From assembly GCF_016132545.1 (NCBI RefSeq), contig NZ_CP066167.1, forward strand, positions 1,825,001-1,889,000: a stretch of DNA of 64,000 bases, in the 5' to 3' direction. The translations under genes and the position numbers were made by a program. This DNA is from Spongiibacter nanhainus (GTDB lineage: Bacteria > Pseudomonadota > Gammaproteobacteria > Pseudomonadales > Spongiibacteraceae). Every line of letters starts with the position of its first letter. Position 1 is the stretch's first letter. Under the pieces are notes generated by a model that was not told where the DNA came from, searched no databases, and saw nothing but the letters and a program-made list of their open reading frames with translations. Shown here in pieces: positions 55,732-64,000 of the stretch.

Positions 55732-56306
55732 TTTTCCCGCTGTAGCATACTGATCAGTTCGATCAGCGGCAGACCTATCAGGCTGTTGGGGTCACGGCTT
55801 TCGATAGCCTCAAACAGGGTAATGCCCAAGCCCTCGACCTTGAAGGCGCCGGCGCAGTCCAGTGCAGGCTCCCGTTCCACATAACGTGCAATGGCGTCGT
55901 CGTCCAGGTCGCGGAAGCGGACCCGGGTCTGGTCAAGTGTGCTTTGTAGCGACTGTGTGGCGGTGTTGTAGAGCGCCAGTGCGGTGTGAAAAAGCACGGC
56001 ATTGCCCGAGCAGCGCTTGAGCTGTGCAATTGCGGCCTCAGGCGTGCCGGGTTTGCCCATTGCCTGGCCGTTTAGGTCGGCCACCTGGTCGCTGGCGATG
56101 ATTAGAGCGCCTGGGTGCTCGATGGCCACGGCGCGGGCTTTTTGCTCGGCCAGGCGCAGAGCGAGGTCCTGAGGTTTTTCTCCGGTCAGCGGGCTTTCGT
56201 CGATATTCGGCGCAACAGCGCGGATATTCAGGCCGAGTTTCTCCAGCAGCCCTCGCCGATATCGAGAGCTTGAAGCCAGTATTAGTGTCGGTGAGTTCGC
56301 GGTCAT
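55716..56306 (-). CDS. Maf-like nucleotide pyrophosphatase (YceF type)
   Basis: 196 residues. The opening TLILASSSRYRRGLLEKLG and the ASDQVADLNGQAMGKPGTPE segment identify the Maf family, which hydrolyses modified nucleoside triphosphates such as m7GTP (YceF class). DESPLTGEKPQDLALRLA is also conserved. ATG 56306 is chosen: GGGAGG lies upstream, and the earlier in-frame start at 56399 covers the yceD promoter. Convergent with the HAD gene and divergent from yceD. Confidence 0.93.
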   Translation of the reverse strand: MTANSPTLILASSSRYRRGLLEKLGLNIRAVAPNIDESPLTGEKPQDLALRLAEQKARAVAIEHPGALIIASDQVADLNGQAMGKPGTPEAAIAQLKRCSGNAVLFHTALALYNTATQSLQSTLDQTRVRFRDLDDDAIARYVEREPALDCAGAFKVEGLGITLFEAIESRDPNSLIGLPLIELISMLQRENYPVL

Positions 56307-56392
56307 CCTGGCGGCCTCCCAAAGTGGCCGTACAAGGTAGCGGGTTTGACATCGATTGGCCAGCAAATGCCCGGAATCACTGCGATTTTGCT

Positions 56393-56421
56393 TTGACAAG
56401 CCCCCCCCAAATCCCTATGAT
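56393..56421 (+). promoter_or_regulatory. Predicted sigma-70 promoter of yceD-rpmF
   Basis: Perfect TTGACA (56393-56398), 17-base spacer containing a C-run, then TATGAT (56416-56421). Transcription would start near 56428, only about 3 bases before the yceD ATG at 56431. Confidence 0.8.
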
Positions 56422-56430
56422 TGCGCGCCT

Positions 56431-56958
56431 ATGCAAAGACAGCCCCTGCCCAAGCAGGTCGATGCCCGCCGCTTTGCGACCAGTGGTGTTGATGTGACAG
56501 GTTTTTTGTCCGTCAAATCGCTGCCGCGTTTTGTTGAGGGATTGGCCAGTGACGACGGTGATGTAGACGTCGAGCTTCATTTCTATCGGGATGAGCAGGG
56601 CTTTTATCGCATTGATGGCCGCGCCTGCGCCCAGGTATCGCTTTTATGTCAGCGCTGCCTACAGGGAATGCCGGGGCAGGTCGATGCCGACTTTGAGCTG
56701 GCACTAGTGTGGAATGACGACCAGGCCAAGGCCTTGCCGCGTTCACTAGATCCGGTTGTGGTTGGCGAGGAAATGCTGGAATTGGCGGAAGTGGTGCAGG
56801 ACGAGCTGATAGTCAGCACGCCCTATGTCAGTTATCACGCCCTCTCTGATTGCCCTGCGGCAGATGCTGTCAAAGGTGATCAAGAGGTGGATTCAGACGA
56901 GACACCGCAGCGGGAATCGCCGTTTTCTGTACTGGGAAAACTGAAATCCCCGGATTAA
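56431..56958 (+). CDS. yceD: YceD family protein (DUF177), 23S rRNA accumulation protein
   Basis: 175 residues. The start MQRQPLPKQVDARRFATSG matches the N-terminal pattern of YceD in gammaproteobacteria; the Cys pair in LLCQRCLQG and the C-terminal NPFAVL-like SPFSVLGKLKSPD are family marks. YceD affects 23S rRNA levels and is nearly always beside rpmF. I start at ATG 56431, not the frame from 56356, because of the family N-terminus and the position of the promoter; there is then no room for a ribosome binding site on the message. Confidence 0.93.
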   Translation: MQRQPLPKQVDARRFATSGVDVTGFLSVKSLPRFVEGLASDDGDVDVELHFYRDEQGFYRIDGRACAQVSLLCQRCLQGMPGQVDADFELALVWNDDQAKALPRSLDPVVVGEEMLELAEVVQDELIVSTPYVSYHALSDCPAADAVKGDQEVDSDETPQRESPFSVLGKLKSPD

Positions 56959-56980
56959 TTGTTAAGAGGACTCATCAGCC

Positions 56981-57160
56981 ATGGCTGTACAACAGAACAA
57001 AAAGACTCGCTCTCGTCGCGGAATGCGTCGTTCACACGACTCTCTGTCCGACGTGGCGCTGTCTGTGGATCAAACCAGCGGCGAAAAGCACCGTCGTCAT
57101 CACGTTACTGCGGATGGTTTCTTCCGTGGCCGCAAGGTAGTTCCCGGTAACGACGATTAA
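56981..57160 (+). CDS. rpmF: 50S ribosomal protein L32
   Basis: 59 residues, normal length. It starts [20 protein letters not shown] and ends with [18 protein letters not shown], both typical of bL32. It lacks the zinc Cys residues found in the other L32 version. AGAGGA ribosome binding site. It lies 22 bases after yceD and 8 before plsX. Confidence 0.97.
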   Translation: MAVQQNKKTRSRRGMRRSHDSLSDVALSVDQTSGEKHRRHHVTADGFFRGRKVVPGNDD

Positions 57161-57168
57161 GTTGTTGC

Positions 57169-58191
57169 GTGGCATCACTGCGAATAGCCGTTGATGCTAT
57201 GGGCGGAGACTTCGGTCTCCGCACTACTGTTCCCGCCTCTATAAAAAGCCTCAAGCGCTGCTCTGATTTACACATCACCCTGGTGGGTGAGCGCGCGTCC
57301 ATCGAAAACGAGCTCAAGCGACATCGCCGTGCCGACCTTTCCAGGCTGGAGATTCTTCACGCTGACGATATCGTGGCCGACGACGACAAGCCCTCCCAAA
57401 GCCTGCGCGACAAGCGCGCCTCTTCAATGGCTGTGGCCTTGGAAGCACTGCGCGATGGCCGGGTGTCGGCAGTGGTCAGCGCCGGCAATACCGGAGCGCT
57501 GATGGCCCTGAGCTGCATGATTGTGTCGCGGCTCCCGGGCGTTCGGCGCCCGGCAATATGCGCCCCGATACCTTCAATGCACGGCCATACTTACCTGCTG
57601 GATCTGGGCGCCAATGTCGATAGCGACCCGGCCAATCTCTACCAATTTGCCACCATGGGGCAAGCCCTGTCCCGGGTGGTGGATGATCTCGATTCCCCAC
57701 GAATTGCCTTGCTCAATATCGGCGAAGAACTGATCAAAGGCACCCGCAGCGTCCAGGAGGCCGCAGCGCTGATTGCGGCAGATGAACATCTCAATTATGT
57801 CGGTTTTATTGAAGGCAATGCGCTGTTCAGCGACCGAGCAGATGTGGTTGTCTGCGACGGATTTGTCGGTAACATTGCCTTAAAAGTCTGTGAGGGCACG
57901 GCCAGTTTTATTGGGCGCCTGCTGCGGGAGCGTTTTCACCGCGGTATCTACGGTCGCGTTGCCGGTCTGACCATGGGGCCTTTATTTAACGCCTTTCATA
58001 AAAAGATCGATCCGCGCCGCTACAATGGAGCGGCACTGCTGGGGCTGCAGGGAGTCGTGGTAAAAAGCCACGGTGGTGCGGGTGTGGTCGGGTTCTCAGA
58101 GGCAATCAAGCATGCTTCTTTTTCTGTCAGGCGAGATTTGCCGGCGATGATCGCCGAGCAACTGGCGGCACACGCCAGTTCAAAAGATTAA
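57169..58191 (+). CDS. plsX: Phosphate acyltransferase PlsX
   Basis: 340 residues. It converts acyl-ACP to acyl-phosphate for phospholipid synthesis. Motifs: IAVDAMGGDFGLRTTVPAS, SAGNTGALMALSCMIVSRL, NIGEEEL-like LNIGEELIKGTRSV, and the FVEGNAL-like FIEGNALFSDRADVVVCDGF. The start is GTG 57169, 8 bases after rpmF, with no clear ribosome binding site, suggesting coupling to rpmF translation. Confidence 0.96.
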   Translation: MASLRIAVDAMGGDFGLRTTVPASIKSLKRCSDLHITLVGERASIENELKRHRRADLSRLEILHADDIVADDDKPSQSLRDKRASSMAVALEALRDGRVSAVVSAGNTGALMALSCMIVSRLPGVRRPAICAPIPSMHGHTYLLDLGANVDSDPANLYQFATMGQALSRVVDDLDSPRIALLNIGEELIKGTRSVQEAAALIAADEHLNYVGFIEGNALFSDRADVVVCDGFVGNIALKVCEGTASFIGRLLRERFHRGIYGRVAGLTMGPLFNAFHKKIDPRRYNGAALLGLQGVVVKSHGGAGVVGFSEAIKHASFSVRRDLPAMIAEQLAAHASSKD

Positions 58192-58212
58192 CGTTCAATA
58201 AGGATAGTCAAT

Positions 58213-59157
58213 ATGGATAAGCAGAACCTTGCTCTCGTATTTCCCGGTCAGGGCTCACAAAAAGTGGGCATGCTGGCAGAGCTGGCGGAGGCGCACCCCA
58301 TTATTACTGCCACCTTTGCCGAGGCCTCGGACGCACTGGACTACGATATGTGGAAGCTGGTTCAGCAGGGTGAGCAGGAGCAACTTAATCTCACCGAGAC
58401 CACTCAGCCGGTATTGCTCACCGCCTCTGTGGCAGTGTGGCGGCTGTGGTGTGAGCAGAAAGGCCCCCGGCCGGCGCTGATGGCGGGTCACAGCCTGGGT
58501 GAGTTTTCAGCGCTGGTGTGCGCCGGTGCGCTGGCTTTTGGCGATGCCGTTCGCCTGGTCAGAGCGCGGGGGCAGGCAATGCAAACAGCAGTACCTGTTG
58601 GCCAGGGCGCGATGGCGGCGGTCATGGGGCTGGACGACGCTGAAATCGAACGCATCTGCCAGGAGCAAGCCGGCGATGGCGTTGTTGAGGCGGTGAATTA
58701 CAACTCTCCCGGCCAGGTGGTTATTGCCGGCCATGCGGGCGCCGTTGAGCGCACGGCCGAGGCCTTAAAGGCTGCCGGTGCCAAGCGGGCAGTGCTGCTG
58801 CCGGTGAGTGCACCTTTCCATACCTCACTGATGCGGCCTGCTGGCGATAAACTGGCAGAGGCGCTTGAGGCCATCAGCGTATCCAAGCCGGAAACGCCAG
58901 TGGTGCACAATGTGCATGCACAAACTGAAGAAGAGCCCGAACAAATCAAAGAACTGTTGATCAAGCAAATATACAGCCCGGTGAAATGGGTGGGCTGCGT
59001 CCAGACGATGGTCGACGCCGGTGTCGAAATTACCGTTGAAGCGGGCCCTGGCAAAGTGCTCAGTGGCCTTAATAAACGCATCCACAAAGCGCTGAATTGC
59101 GTCAATGTCGATACGCCGGAGAGTCTCGAGAAAGCGCTGGCCGCGGTCCAGGCCTAG
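58213..59157 (+). CDS. fabD: Malonyl-CoA:ACP transacylase
   Basis: 314 residues. The nucleophile Ser94 is in AGHSLGEFSAL; N-terminal FPGQGSQKVGML and the C-terminal substrate region VSAPFHTSLM (with the second active-site His) are intact. It loads malonyl groups on ACP for fatty-acid elongation. ATG follows AAGGATAGTCAAT. It lies in the standard plsX-fabD-fabG-acpP-fabF order. Confidence 0.98.
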   Translation: MDKQNLALVFPGQGSQKVGMLAELAEAHPIITATFAEASDALDYDMWKLVQQGEQEQLNLTETTQPVLLTASVAVWRLWCEQKGPRPALMAGHSLGEFSALVCAGALAFGDAVRLVRARGQAMQTAVPVGQGAMAAVMGLDDAEIERICQEQAGDGVVEAVNYNSPGQVVIAGHAGAVERTAEALKAAGAKRAVLLPVSAPFHTSLMRPAGDKLAEALEAISVSKPETPVVHNVHAQTEEEPEQIKELLIKQIYSPVKWVGCVQTMVDAGVEITVEAGPGKVLSGLNKRIHKALNCVNVDTPESLEKALAAVQA

Positions 59158-59208
59158 TCATCACAGCGCGGGCTATAAGAACAATCATTGCAACAGGAGT
59201 AAAAAAGT

Positions 59209-59943
59209 ATGGAAAAAGTCGCACTGGTAACCGGTGCCAGCCGTGGCATTGGCAAGGCGATTGCTCTGGGCCTGGGTAAGGCGGGCTTTCAGGTTATTGG
59301 CACCGCTACAACAGAGGGCGGCGCCCAATCCATTGCCCAGTATCTGCAAGAGGCGGGCATTGAGGGCAGTGGCATGGCACTGGATATTGCCTCCAGTGAA
59401 TCGGTGGAGGCGGTATTGAAAGCCATCAACGAAAAATATGGCGCGCCCACGGTGCTGGTGAATAATGCTGGCATCACTAAAGACAACATCATGCTGCGGA
59501 TGAAGGATGACGAGTGGTTTGATGTTATCGATACCAATCTCAACTCCCTCTATCGGCTGGTTAAAGGCTGCCTGCGGGGCATGACCAAAGCGCGCTGGGG
59601 CCGCATCGTCAATATCAGTTCGGTGGTGGGATCAATGGGCAATGCCGGGCAGGCCAACTACGCCGCCGCCAAGGCCGGTATGAATGGTTTTACCCGGGCG
59701 CTGGCCAGTGAAATTGGTTCCCGAGGGATCACCGTCAACAGCGTGTCGCCGGGCTTTATCGATACCGATATGACTAAGAAGTTGCCTGACGCCCAGCGCG
59801 ACGCACTTAAAGCGCAAATCCCCCTGCAGCGCCTGGGCGAAGCGGATGAGATTGCCGGCGTGGTGGCCTTCCTGGTCAGCGACGCTGCTGCGTATATCAC
59901 CGGTGAGACAATCCACGTTAACGGCGGTATGTATATGGCGTAA
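59209..59943 (+). CDS. fabG: 3-oxoacyl-ACP reductase
   Basis: 244 residues. Glycine motif TGASRGIGKAIA at the N-terminus, NNAGITKDNIMLRM, catalytic Ser in NISSVVGSMG, and YxxxK in NYAAAKAGMNGF. The C-terminal GETIHVNGGMYMA is typical of FabG. NADPH-dependent first reduction of each elongation cycle. Confidence 0.98.
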   Translation: MEKVALVTGASRGIGKAIALGLGKAGFQVIGTATTEGGAQSIAQYLQEAGIEGSGMALDIASSESVEAVLKAINEKYGAPTVLVNNAGITKDNIMLRMKDDEWFDVIDTNLNSLYRLVKGCLRGMTKARWGRIVNISSVVGSMGNAGQANYAAAKAGMNGFTRALASEIGSRGITVNSVSPGFIDTDMTKKLPDAQRDALKAQIPLQRLGEADEIAGVVAFLVSDAAAYITGETIHVNGGMYMA

Positions 59944-60150
59944 ACATCTGTTTTTGCGAGAAAAAAAGCTTACAATCGCTAAAAACTGGTATTTTGCTAT
60001 GCACAAGAGCGGAGAGTCGAGGTAGAATGCGCCGAAGTGCTGAGCGGTAGCTATCGATTTATAGATCGTTTCCGGCTCGCTGTGGCGCTTGTCACGGTAA
60101 GAAGCAGAAACGCTCCCAACTTTAAATTTAACTAGGAGTCACTGAGGACC

Positions 60151-60384
60151 ATGAGTAGCATCGAAGAACGCGTCAAGAAGATTGTTGCAGAGCAGCTGGG
60201 TGTTAAGGAAGACGACGTGCAGGAGTCTGCATCTTTCGTAGAGGACCTGGGCGCGGACTCTCTGGATACAGTCGAACTGGTAATGGCTCTTGAAGAGGAA
60301 TTCGAAACCGAAATCCCCGACGAAGAAGCTGAGAAAATCACGACTGTGAAGCTGGCTATCGACTACATCAAGGAAAACTTGTAA
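60151..60384 (+). CDS. acpP: Acyl carrier protein
   Basis: 77 residues, strongly acidic. The 4'-phosphopantetheine attachment Ser37 is in the [18 protein letters not shown] motif. It carries the growing acyl chain. There is a 207-base gap after fabG, suggesting an additional promoter for high-level expression, and a terminator right after the gene. Ribosome binding site CTAGGAGTCACTGAGG. Confidence 0.98.
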   Translation: MSSIEERVKKIVAEQLGVKEDDVQESASFVEDLGADSLDTVELVMALEEEFETEIPDEEAEKITTVKLAIDYIKENL

Positions 60385-60692
60385 GTCGTACCGCTTGCGA
60401 CACGGTTCAGCCGTTGGAAAAGCCGTTGCTATGAGAATAGGGCGGCTTTTTTTATGTCCGGCTGTTGCGCCTAAAGCCGGCATCGGTGAGACAGATATTG
60501 TCGTATTGTGAGTTAATCAGACTTGTGGCCGTGTGACTGAAAGAGGCACGTGTTTGCAGGTATCTGCAAGTGCCCAAAGGCGCACTGATTTGACCCAGTG
60601 GTCGAGCCTGTACAACGATAACAGCGAATTTAGTGAAAAAAGATTGCCGGGGCTGCTTGAAGAGCCCCCGGAACAGTTGGAAGAGGGTAGAT
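60385..60692 (+). other. acpP-fabF intergenic region (308 bases)
   Basis: Holds the acpP terminator (60418-60453) and then about 240 bases with no gene. I find no promoter good enough to name, although fabF needs one or depends on read-through. An in-frame extension of fabF reaches 60633 but lacks family similarity. Confidence 0.7.
60418..60453 (+). terminator. Intrinsic terminator after acpP
   Basis: Stem AAAAGCCG/CGGCTTTT with a loop that itself contains CTAT/ATAG, followed by a T-run. It probably makes the short, abundant acpP message separate from fabF. Confidence 0.88.
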
Positions 60693-61937
60693 ATGGCAAA
60701 GCGCAGGGTGGTGGTTACCGGTTTGGGTATGTTGAGTCCGCTGGGTAACTCTGTTGACCAAAGTTGGTCGGCAATTCTGGATGGCAAGAGCGGTATTGCC
60801 ACTATCGACAGCTTTGATGTATCCAATTTCAATACCCGCATTGGCGGCGCGGTAAAAAACTTTGCCGTTGACCAGTACATGTCTGCCAAAGAAGCAAAGC
60901 GTTTCGACCCCTTCATTCACTACGGTATCGCTGCCGCCGAGCAAGCGCTGGCCGACGCGGGCCTGGAAGTTAACGACGATAACGCGCACCGGGTCGGCAC
61001 GGCCATTGGTTCGGGTATCGGAGGTATTGGGCTCATTGAAAGCAGCCGCATGGTGATCGAGAAAAGCGGCCCTCGCAAACTCTCTCCCTTTACCGTCCCC
61101 GGTGCCATTATCAATATGGTGGAGGGCCTGCTGGCCATTCGCCACAACCTGCAAGGTCCCAGCATTGCCATCACCACCGCTTGTACCACCGGCACCCACA
61201 ATATTGGTATCGCGGCTCGTATGATTGCCTACGGCGACGCCGATGCCATGGTGGTGGGTGGCGCCGAGATGGCCACCACCCCGGTGGGTGTCGGCGGCTT
61301 CGCCGCTGCCCGGGCCATGTCGACCCGCAATGACGATCCCGAGGCGGCCAGCCGCCCCTGGGATCGAGATCGGGATGGTTTTGTGTTGGGAGACGGCGCA
61401 GGTATTCTGGTGCTCGAAGAGTTAGAGTCTGCCCGCAAACGGGGAGCAAAAATCTACGCTGAGCTGTCGGGCTTTGGCATGAGTTGCGATGCCTTCCACA
61501 TGACGTCGCCACCGGAGGATGGTCGGGGCGCGCTGGCAGCGATGAAAAATGCCGCCCAGGATGCCGGTGTTGCCGCCACCGATATCGATTACATCAATGC
61601 CCACGGCACCTCTACCCAAGCGGGGGATCTGGCGGAAAGTCGCGCCGTTGAGGCGCTGATGGGGGAGGCTGCCAATAGTGTAGCGGTGAGTTCGACCAAA
61701 TCCATGATTGGCCATTTGCTGGGTGCCGCCGGCGCCGTAGAGGCCATTTTTACCGTGCTGTCGATCCGCGATCAGGTGGCGCCACCTACCATCAATCTGG
61801 ATAACCCCGACGAGGGCTGTGATCTGAACTACGTACCCCATACCGCTCAGCAGCGGACCATTAAGCACGCGCTTTCCAACTCATTCGGCTTTGGCGGCAC
61901 CAACGGTAGTCTGTTGTTCAGCCAGTTTGCAGACTGA
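60693..61937 (+). CDS. fabF: 3-oxoacyl-ACP synthase II
   Basis: 414 residues. Catalytic Cys164 in [12 protein letters not shown], and His residues in [11 protein letters not shown] and [14 protein letters not shown]. It elongates acyl-ACP with malonyl-ACP. I start at ATG 60693 ([14 protein letters not shown]), after GAGGG. Confidence 0.98.
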   Translation: MAKRRVVVTGLGMLSPLGNSVDQSWSAILDGKSGIATIDSFDVSNFNTRIGGAVKNFAVDQYMSAKEAKRFDPFIHYGIAAAEQALADAGLEVNDDNAHRVGTAIGSGIGGIGLIESSRMVIEKSGPRKLSPFTVPGAIINMVEGLLAIRHNLQGPSIAITTACTTGTHNIGIAARMIAYGDADAMVVGGAEMATTPVGVGGFAAARAMSTRNDDPEAASRPWDRDRDGFVLGDGAGILVLEELESARKRGAKIYAELSGFGMSCDAFHMTSPPEDGRGALAAMKNAAQDAGVAATDIDYINAHGTSTQAGDLAESRAVEALMGEAANSVAVSSTKSMIGHLLGAAGAVEAIFTVLSIRDQVAPPTINLDNPDEGCDLNYVPHTAQQRTIKHALSNSFGFGGTNGSLLFSQFAD

Positions 61938-61949
61938 GTTTAAGGCGTA

Positions 61950-62801
61950 GTGGCTCTGGATCCGTCGAACCCTGCCCAGTTACACAGCCAATCCCTGCTG
62001 GTGAATGGTCGCCGCAGTCGGGCGGTGTCTGCGCTGTCCCGAGGGCTGGCGTACGGTGATGGTGTTTTCGAAACACTGCTGTGGCGAGCCGGTGAGGCAC
62101 TGTGGCTGGAGGATCACTTGCAGCGCCTGGCGTCGGGTTGCCGGCTGCTGGGGCTGGAAACAGACTTGATCGCGATTGAGGACGACGTTGCGCAGCTAGG
62201 TCGGACCATTGACAGCGCTGGGGTGATCAAAATTGTTGTGGCTCGACGGGCTGGTGGGCGAGGTTATACGCCATCCCACTCGCACAGTGACAGAGTGGTG
62301 GCATCGTTTCCGGCACCGGGCGGCGATAACTACTGGCAACACGGGGTGAGGATTGACTTATGCCAGCAGCGCCTATCACCGCAGCCGACTCTGGCCGGTA
62401 TCAAGCATCTCAACCGTCTGGAGCAGGTACTTGCCGCCCGGGAGCTCAATGAACGGAGCTTGCCTGAAGGACTGATGCTGGATACTACTTCAGCCGTGGT
62501 CGAAGGTACCCGAAGTAACCTGTTTATCGTGCGCGATGGACGCCTTTACACCCCGGATCTGGCTAACTGTGGCGTGGCCGGTATTATGCGTCAGCGCTTA
62601 CTGGCAAGCTGCGATAATTCCGGTGTAGTGGCGACTCTCAGACGTCTGTCGGTGGCTGAAGTATTGGCCGCCGACGAAGTATTTCTTTGCAACAGCGTAT
62701 TCGGCATTTGGCCGGTCACGGCGATCGGTTGTGTTCACAAGCCCATCGGTGCGCTGACCCGACAATTTCAGCAGCAATTCAGCGACGTATTTCATGCTTA
62801 A
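61950..62801 (+). CDS. pabC: Aminodeoxychorismate lyase
   Basis: 283 residues of the fold-type IV PLP enzymes. The PLP Lys152 is in GIKHLNRLEQVLAARE; SRGLAYGDGVFETLL and TTSAVVEGTRSNLFIV are family motifs. It releases 4-aminobenzoate and pyruvate in folate synthesis. GTG start at 61950, 12 bases after fabF. Overlaps mltG by 8 bases. Confidence 0.95.
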   Translation: MALDPSNPAQLHSQSLLVNGRRSRAVSALSRGLAYGDGVFETLLWRAGEALWLEDHLQRLASGCRLLGLETDLIAIEDDVAQLGRTIDSAGVIKIVVARRAGGRGYTPSHSHSDRVVASFPAPGGDNYWQHGVRIDLCQQRLSPQPTLAGIKHLNRLEQVLAARELNERSLPEGLMLDTTSAVVEGTRSNLFIVRDGRLYTPDLANCGVAGIMRQRLLASCDNSGVVATLRRLSVAEVLAADEVFLCNSVFGIWPVTAIGCVHKPIGALTRQFQQQFSDVFHA

Positions 62802-63837
62802 GTTTTTATTCAAATGCTCTGTCGCTATCGTTTTTCCCGTGGTGCTGGTGCTGTTGTCTTCGGCGGCTTATGTAACAAGTGTTCTCAATAAGCCTCTTCA
62901 ACTGAATGATAATGAAGTAATTTTTATCCTTCCACCGGGAACTGGCTTTTCTACGGCCATCAATCAGGCCGAAACCGACGGCTGGCTGGATGACAGCACG
63001 GCCTTGAAAATTTACGGACGACTGTTTCCCGGGGCAGCCCAAATTCGCGCCGGTGAATATCGTTTGCTGCAGGGCATCACCATCGGCGAATGGTTGACCA
63101 AAATGCGGGAAGGGCAGGTGGTGCGCCGTAAGCTTACCCTGGTGGAAGGCTGGCGTTTAAGTGAAGTGCTCAGACTGCTTAACCAACATGCCTTGCTGGA
63201 CGGGGAGATTATTGGCGACGGTCCCGAACTCTGGCAACAACTGCAAATCGAATCGCCACTGGCAGCATCGCCGGAAGGCCTGATGTTTCCGGATACCTAT
63301 GATTTTCAGCGTGGAGACTCACCGGAGAGTATTCTACGGCGGGCCTATCAACGCATGCTGGCGGTGCTAGACGAAGAATGGCAGACCAGGGCGGTGGGGC
63401 TGCCTTACGAGTCGCCCTATGAAGCCTTGATTATGGCCTCGATCATCGAAAAAGAGACCGGGGTCGCCGCCGAGCGGGGCACTATTGCCGGTGTGTTTGT
63501 AAGGCGGCTGCAAAAGGGTATGCTGTTGCAGACCGATCCCACCATTATTTACGGTTTGGGCGAGAGCTTTGACGGCAATCTGCGCAGCCGTCACCTCAGG
63601 GATGACGATAATCCCTACAATACCTACGCCCATCGGGGACTGCCGCCCACGCCCATCGCCCTGGCAGGGCGGGAGGCAATCCACGCGGCACTGCACCCCG
63701 AGCCCGGTGACGCGTTGTACTTTGTCGCCCGGGGCGACGGTAGCCACCAGTTTTCAGCCACACTGGCTGAGCACGAAGCCGCTGTTCGCCAGTATCAGTT
63801 GCAGCGCCGCAAGGACTATCGATCAGCGCCACAGTAG
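62794..63837 (+). CDS. mltG: Endolytic murein transglycosylase MltG
   Basis: 347 residues. One N-terminal transmembrane helix (about 8-28) anchors it in the inner membrane, then a LysM-like subdomain, and the YceG catalytic domain with the active Glu219 in IMASIIEKETGVAAERG; GLMFPDTYDF and DPTIIYGLGE also match. It cuts nascent glycan strands to set their length. Confidence 0.96.
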   Translation: MLKFLFKCSVAIVFPVVLVLLSSAAYVTSVLNKPLQLNDNEVIFILPPGTGFSTAINQAETDGWLDDSTALKIYGRLFPGAAQIRAGEYRLLQGITIGEWLTKMREGQVVRRKLTLVEGWRLSEVLRLLNQHALLDGEIIGDGPELWQQLQIESPLAASPEGLMFPDTYDFQRGDSPESILRRAYQRMLAVLDEEWQTRAVGLPYESPYEALIMASIIEKETGVAAERGTIAGVFVRRLQKGMLLQTDPTIIYGLGESFDGNLRSRHLRDDDNPYNTYAHRGLPPTPIALAGREAIHAALHPEPGDALYFVARGDGSHQFSATLAEHEAAVRQYQLQRRKDYRSAPQ

Positions 63838-63883
63838 AGGCACCATTGGGAGCCACGCAAACAATGAATCCGGAGATTCGTCA

Positions 63884-64000
63884 GTGAGTCACAGGGGAAA
63901 ATTCATCACCGTCGAGGGCAGCGAGGGAGTCGGTAAATCCACTAACCTGGATTTTGTGGCCCGGCAACTGCAGGCGGCGGGCATCGATTTTGTCGTGACC
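63884..64000 (+). CDS. tmk: Thymidylate kinase, N-terminal fragment (cut by window edge)
   Basis: The first 39 residues from GTG 63884, including the P-loop ITVEGSEGVGKSTNLDFVAR. It phosphorylates dTMP to dTDP. GGAG lies about 9 bases upstream. Its position after mltG is the usual one. The rest of the gene is outside the window. Confidence 0.93.
   Translation, partial: MSHRGKFITVEGSEGVGKSTNLDFVARQLQAAGIDFVVT

Noticed and set aside
59944-60150. A promoter for acpP in the fabG-acpP gap
   Set aside because: TAGAAT at 60023 and TACAAT at 59971 are plausible -10 boxes, but neither has a -35 at proper spacing, so I did not list one.

Overview
The window is 64 kb of dense, mostly core chromosome from a gammaproteobacterium with moderately high GC. 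The gene order points to the oligotrophic marine part of the class (Cellvibrionales/Spongiibacteraceae-like, or a Pseudomonas relative): gltA divergent from sdhCDAB-sucAB-lpdA-sucCD, the rne-rluC-HAD and yceD-rpmF-plsX-fabDG-acpP-fabF-pabC-mltG-tmk cluster, and EpmC, YheU, DUF2789 and PA2817-type families. The exact genus is inference. I see no phage, insertion sequence, plasmid, CRISPR or defence island.

Layout. 1-5.2 kb: small housekeeping and hypothetical genes (HIT protein, SRPBCC protein, cinA, zinc ribbon, DUF2789, SDR, lipoprotein). 5.2-18.6 kb: a TCA block, with gltA leftward and an eight-gene rightward run sdhCDAB-sucAB-lpdA-sucCD that contains several structured intergenic elements. 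18.7-21 kb: a TetR regulator with a palindromic operator and an AidB-like acyl-CoA dehydrogenase. 21-28.8 kb: htpG behind a consensus heat-shock promoter, then gpsA, sixA, a hydrolase, prmB, aroC and an MFS transporter. 28.8-39 kb: small conserved genes, tusA, a tightly overlapped run (GGCT-like, epmC, 5'-3' exonuclease, pdxB, NAD-kinase-like, methyltransferase), alaA and msrB. 39.1-40.2 kb: two tRNA-Glu genes, one tRNA-Gly and a tandem array of decayed tRNA-Gly-like units. 40.2-50.2 kb: a PA2817-like gene, an ABC exporter, queF, small unknowns, dUTPase, a two-winged-helix protein with a nuclease-like domain, phhB, trmA, ybiB-like, tusBCD, a BI-1 protein and tRNA-Ser. 50.3-64 kb: rne with a long structured leader, rluC, HAD phosphatase, maf, and the ribosomal L32/phospholipid/fatty-acid cluster up to a truncated tmk.

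The genes mainly serve central carbon flux, fatty-acid initiation, and tRNA/rRNA/translation-factor modification (prmB, epmC, rluC, trmA, queF, tusABCD, RNase E). The most unusual observations are the tRNA-Gly pseudogene array (39768-40152), the duplicated winged-helix plus PD-(D/E)XK-like protein (44733-45611), a 25-position hairpin between lpdA and sucC, a hairpin-rich sucA leader, an apparently leaderless yceD transcript, and the 676-base rne/rluC intergenic region. I did not find a convincing wholly new multigene system.
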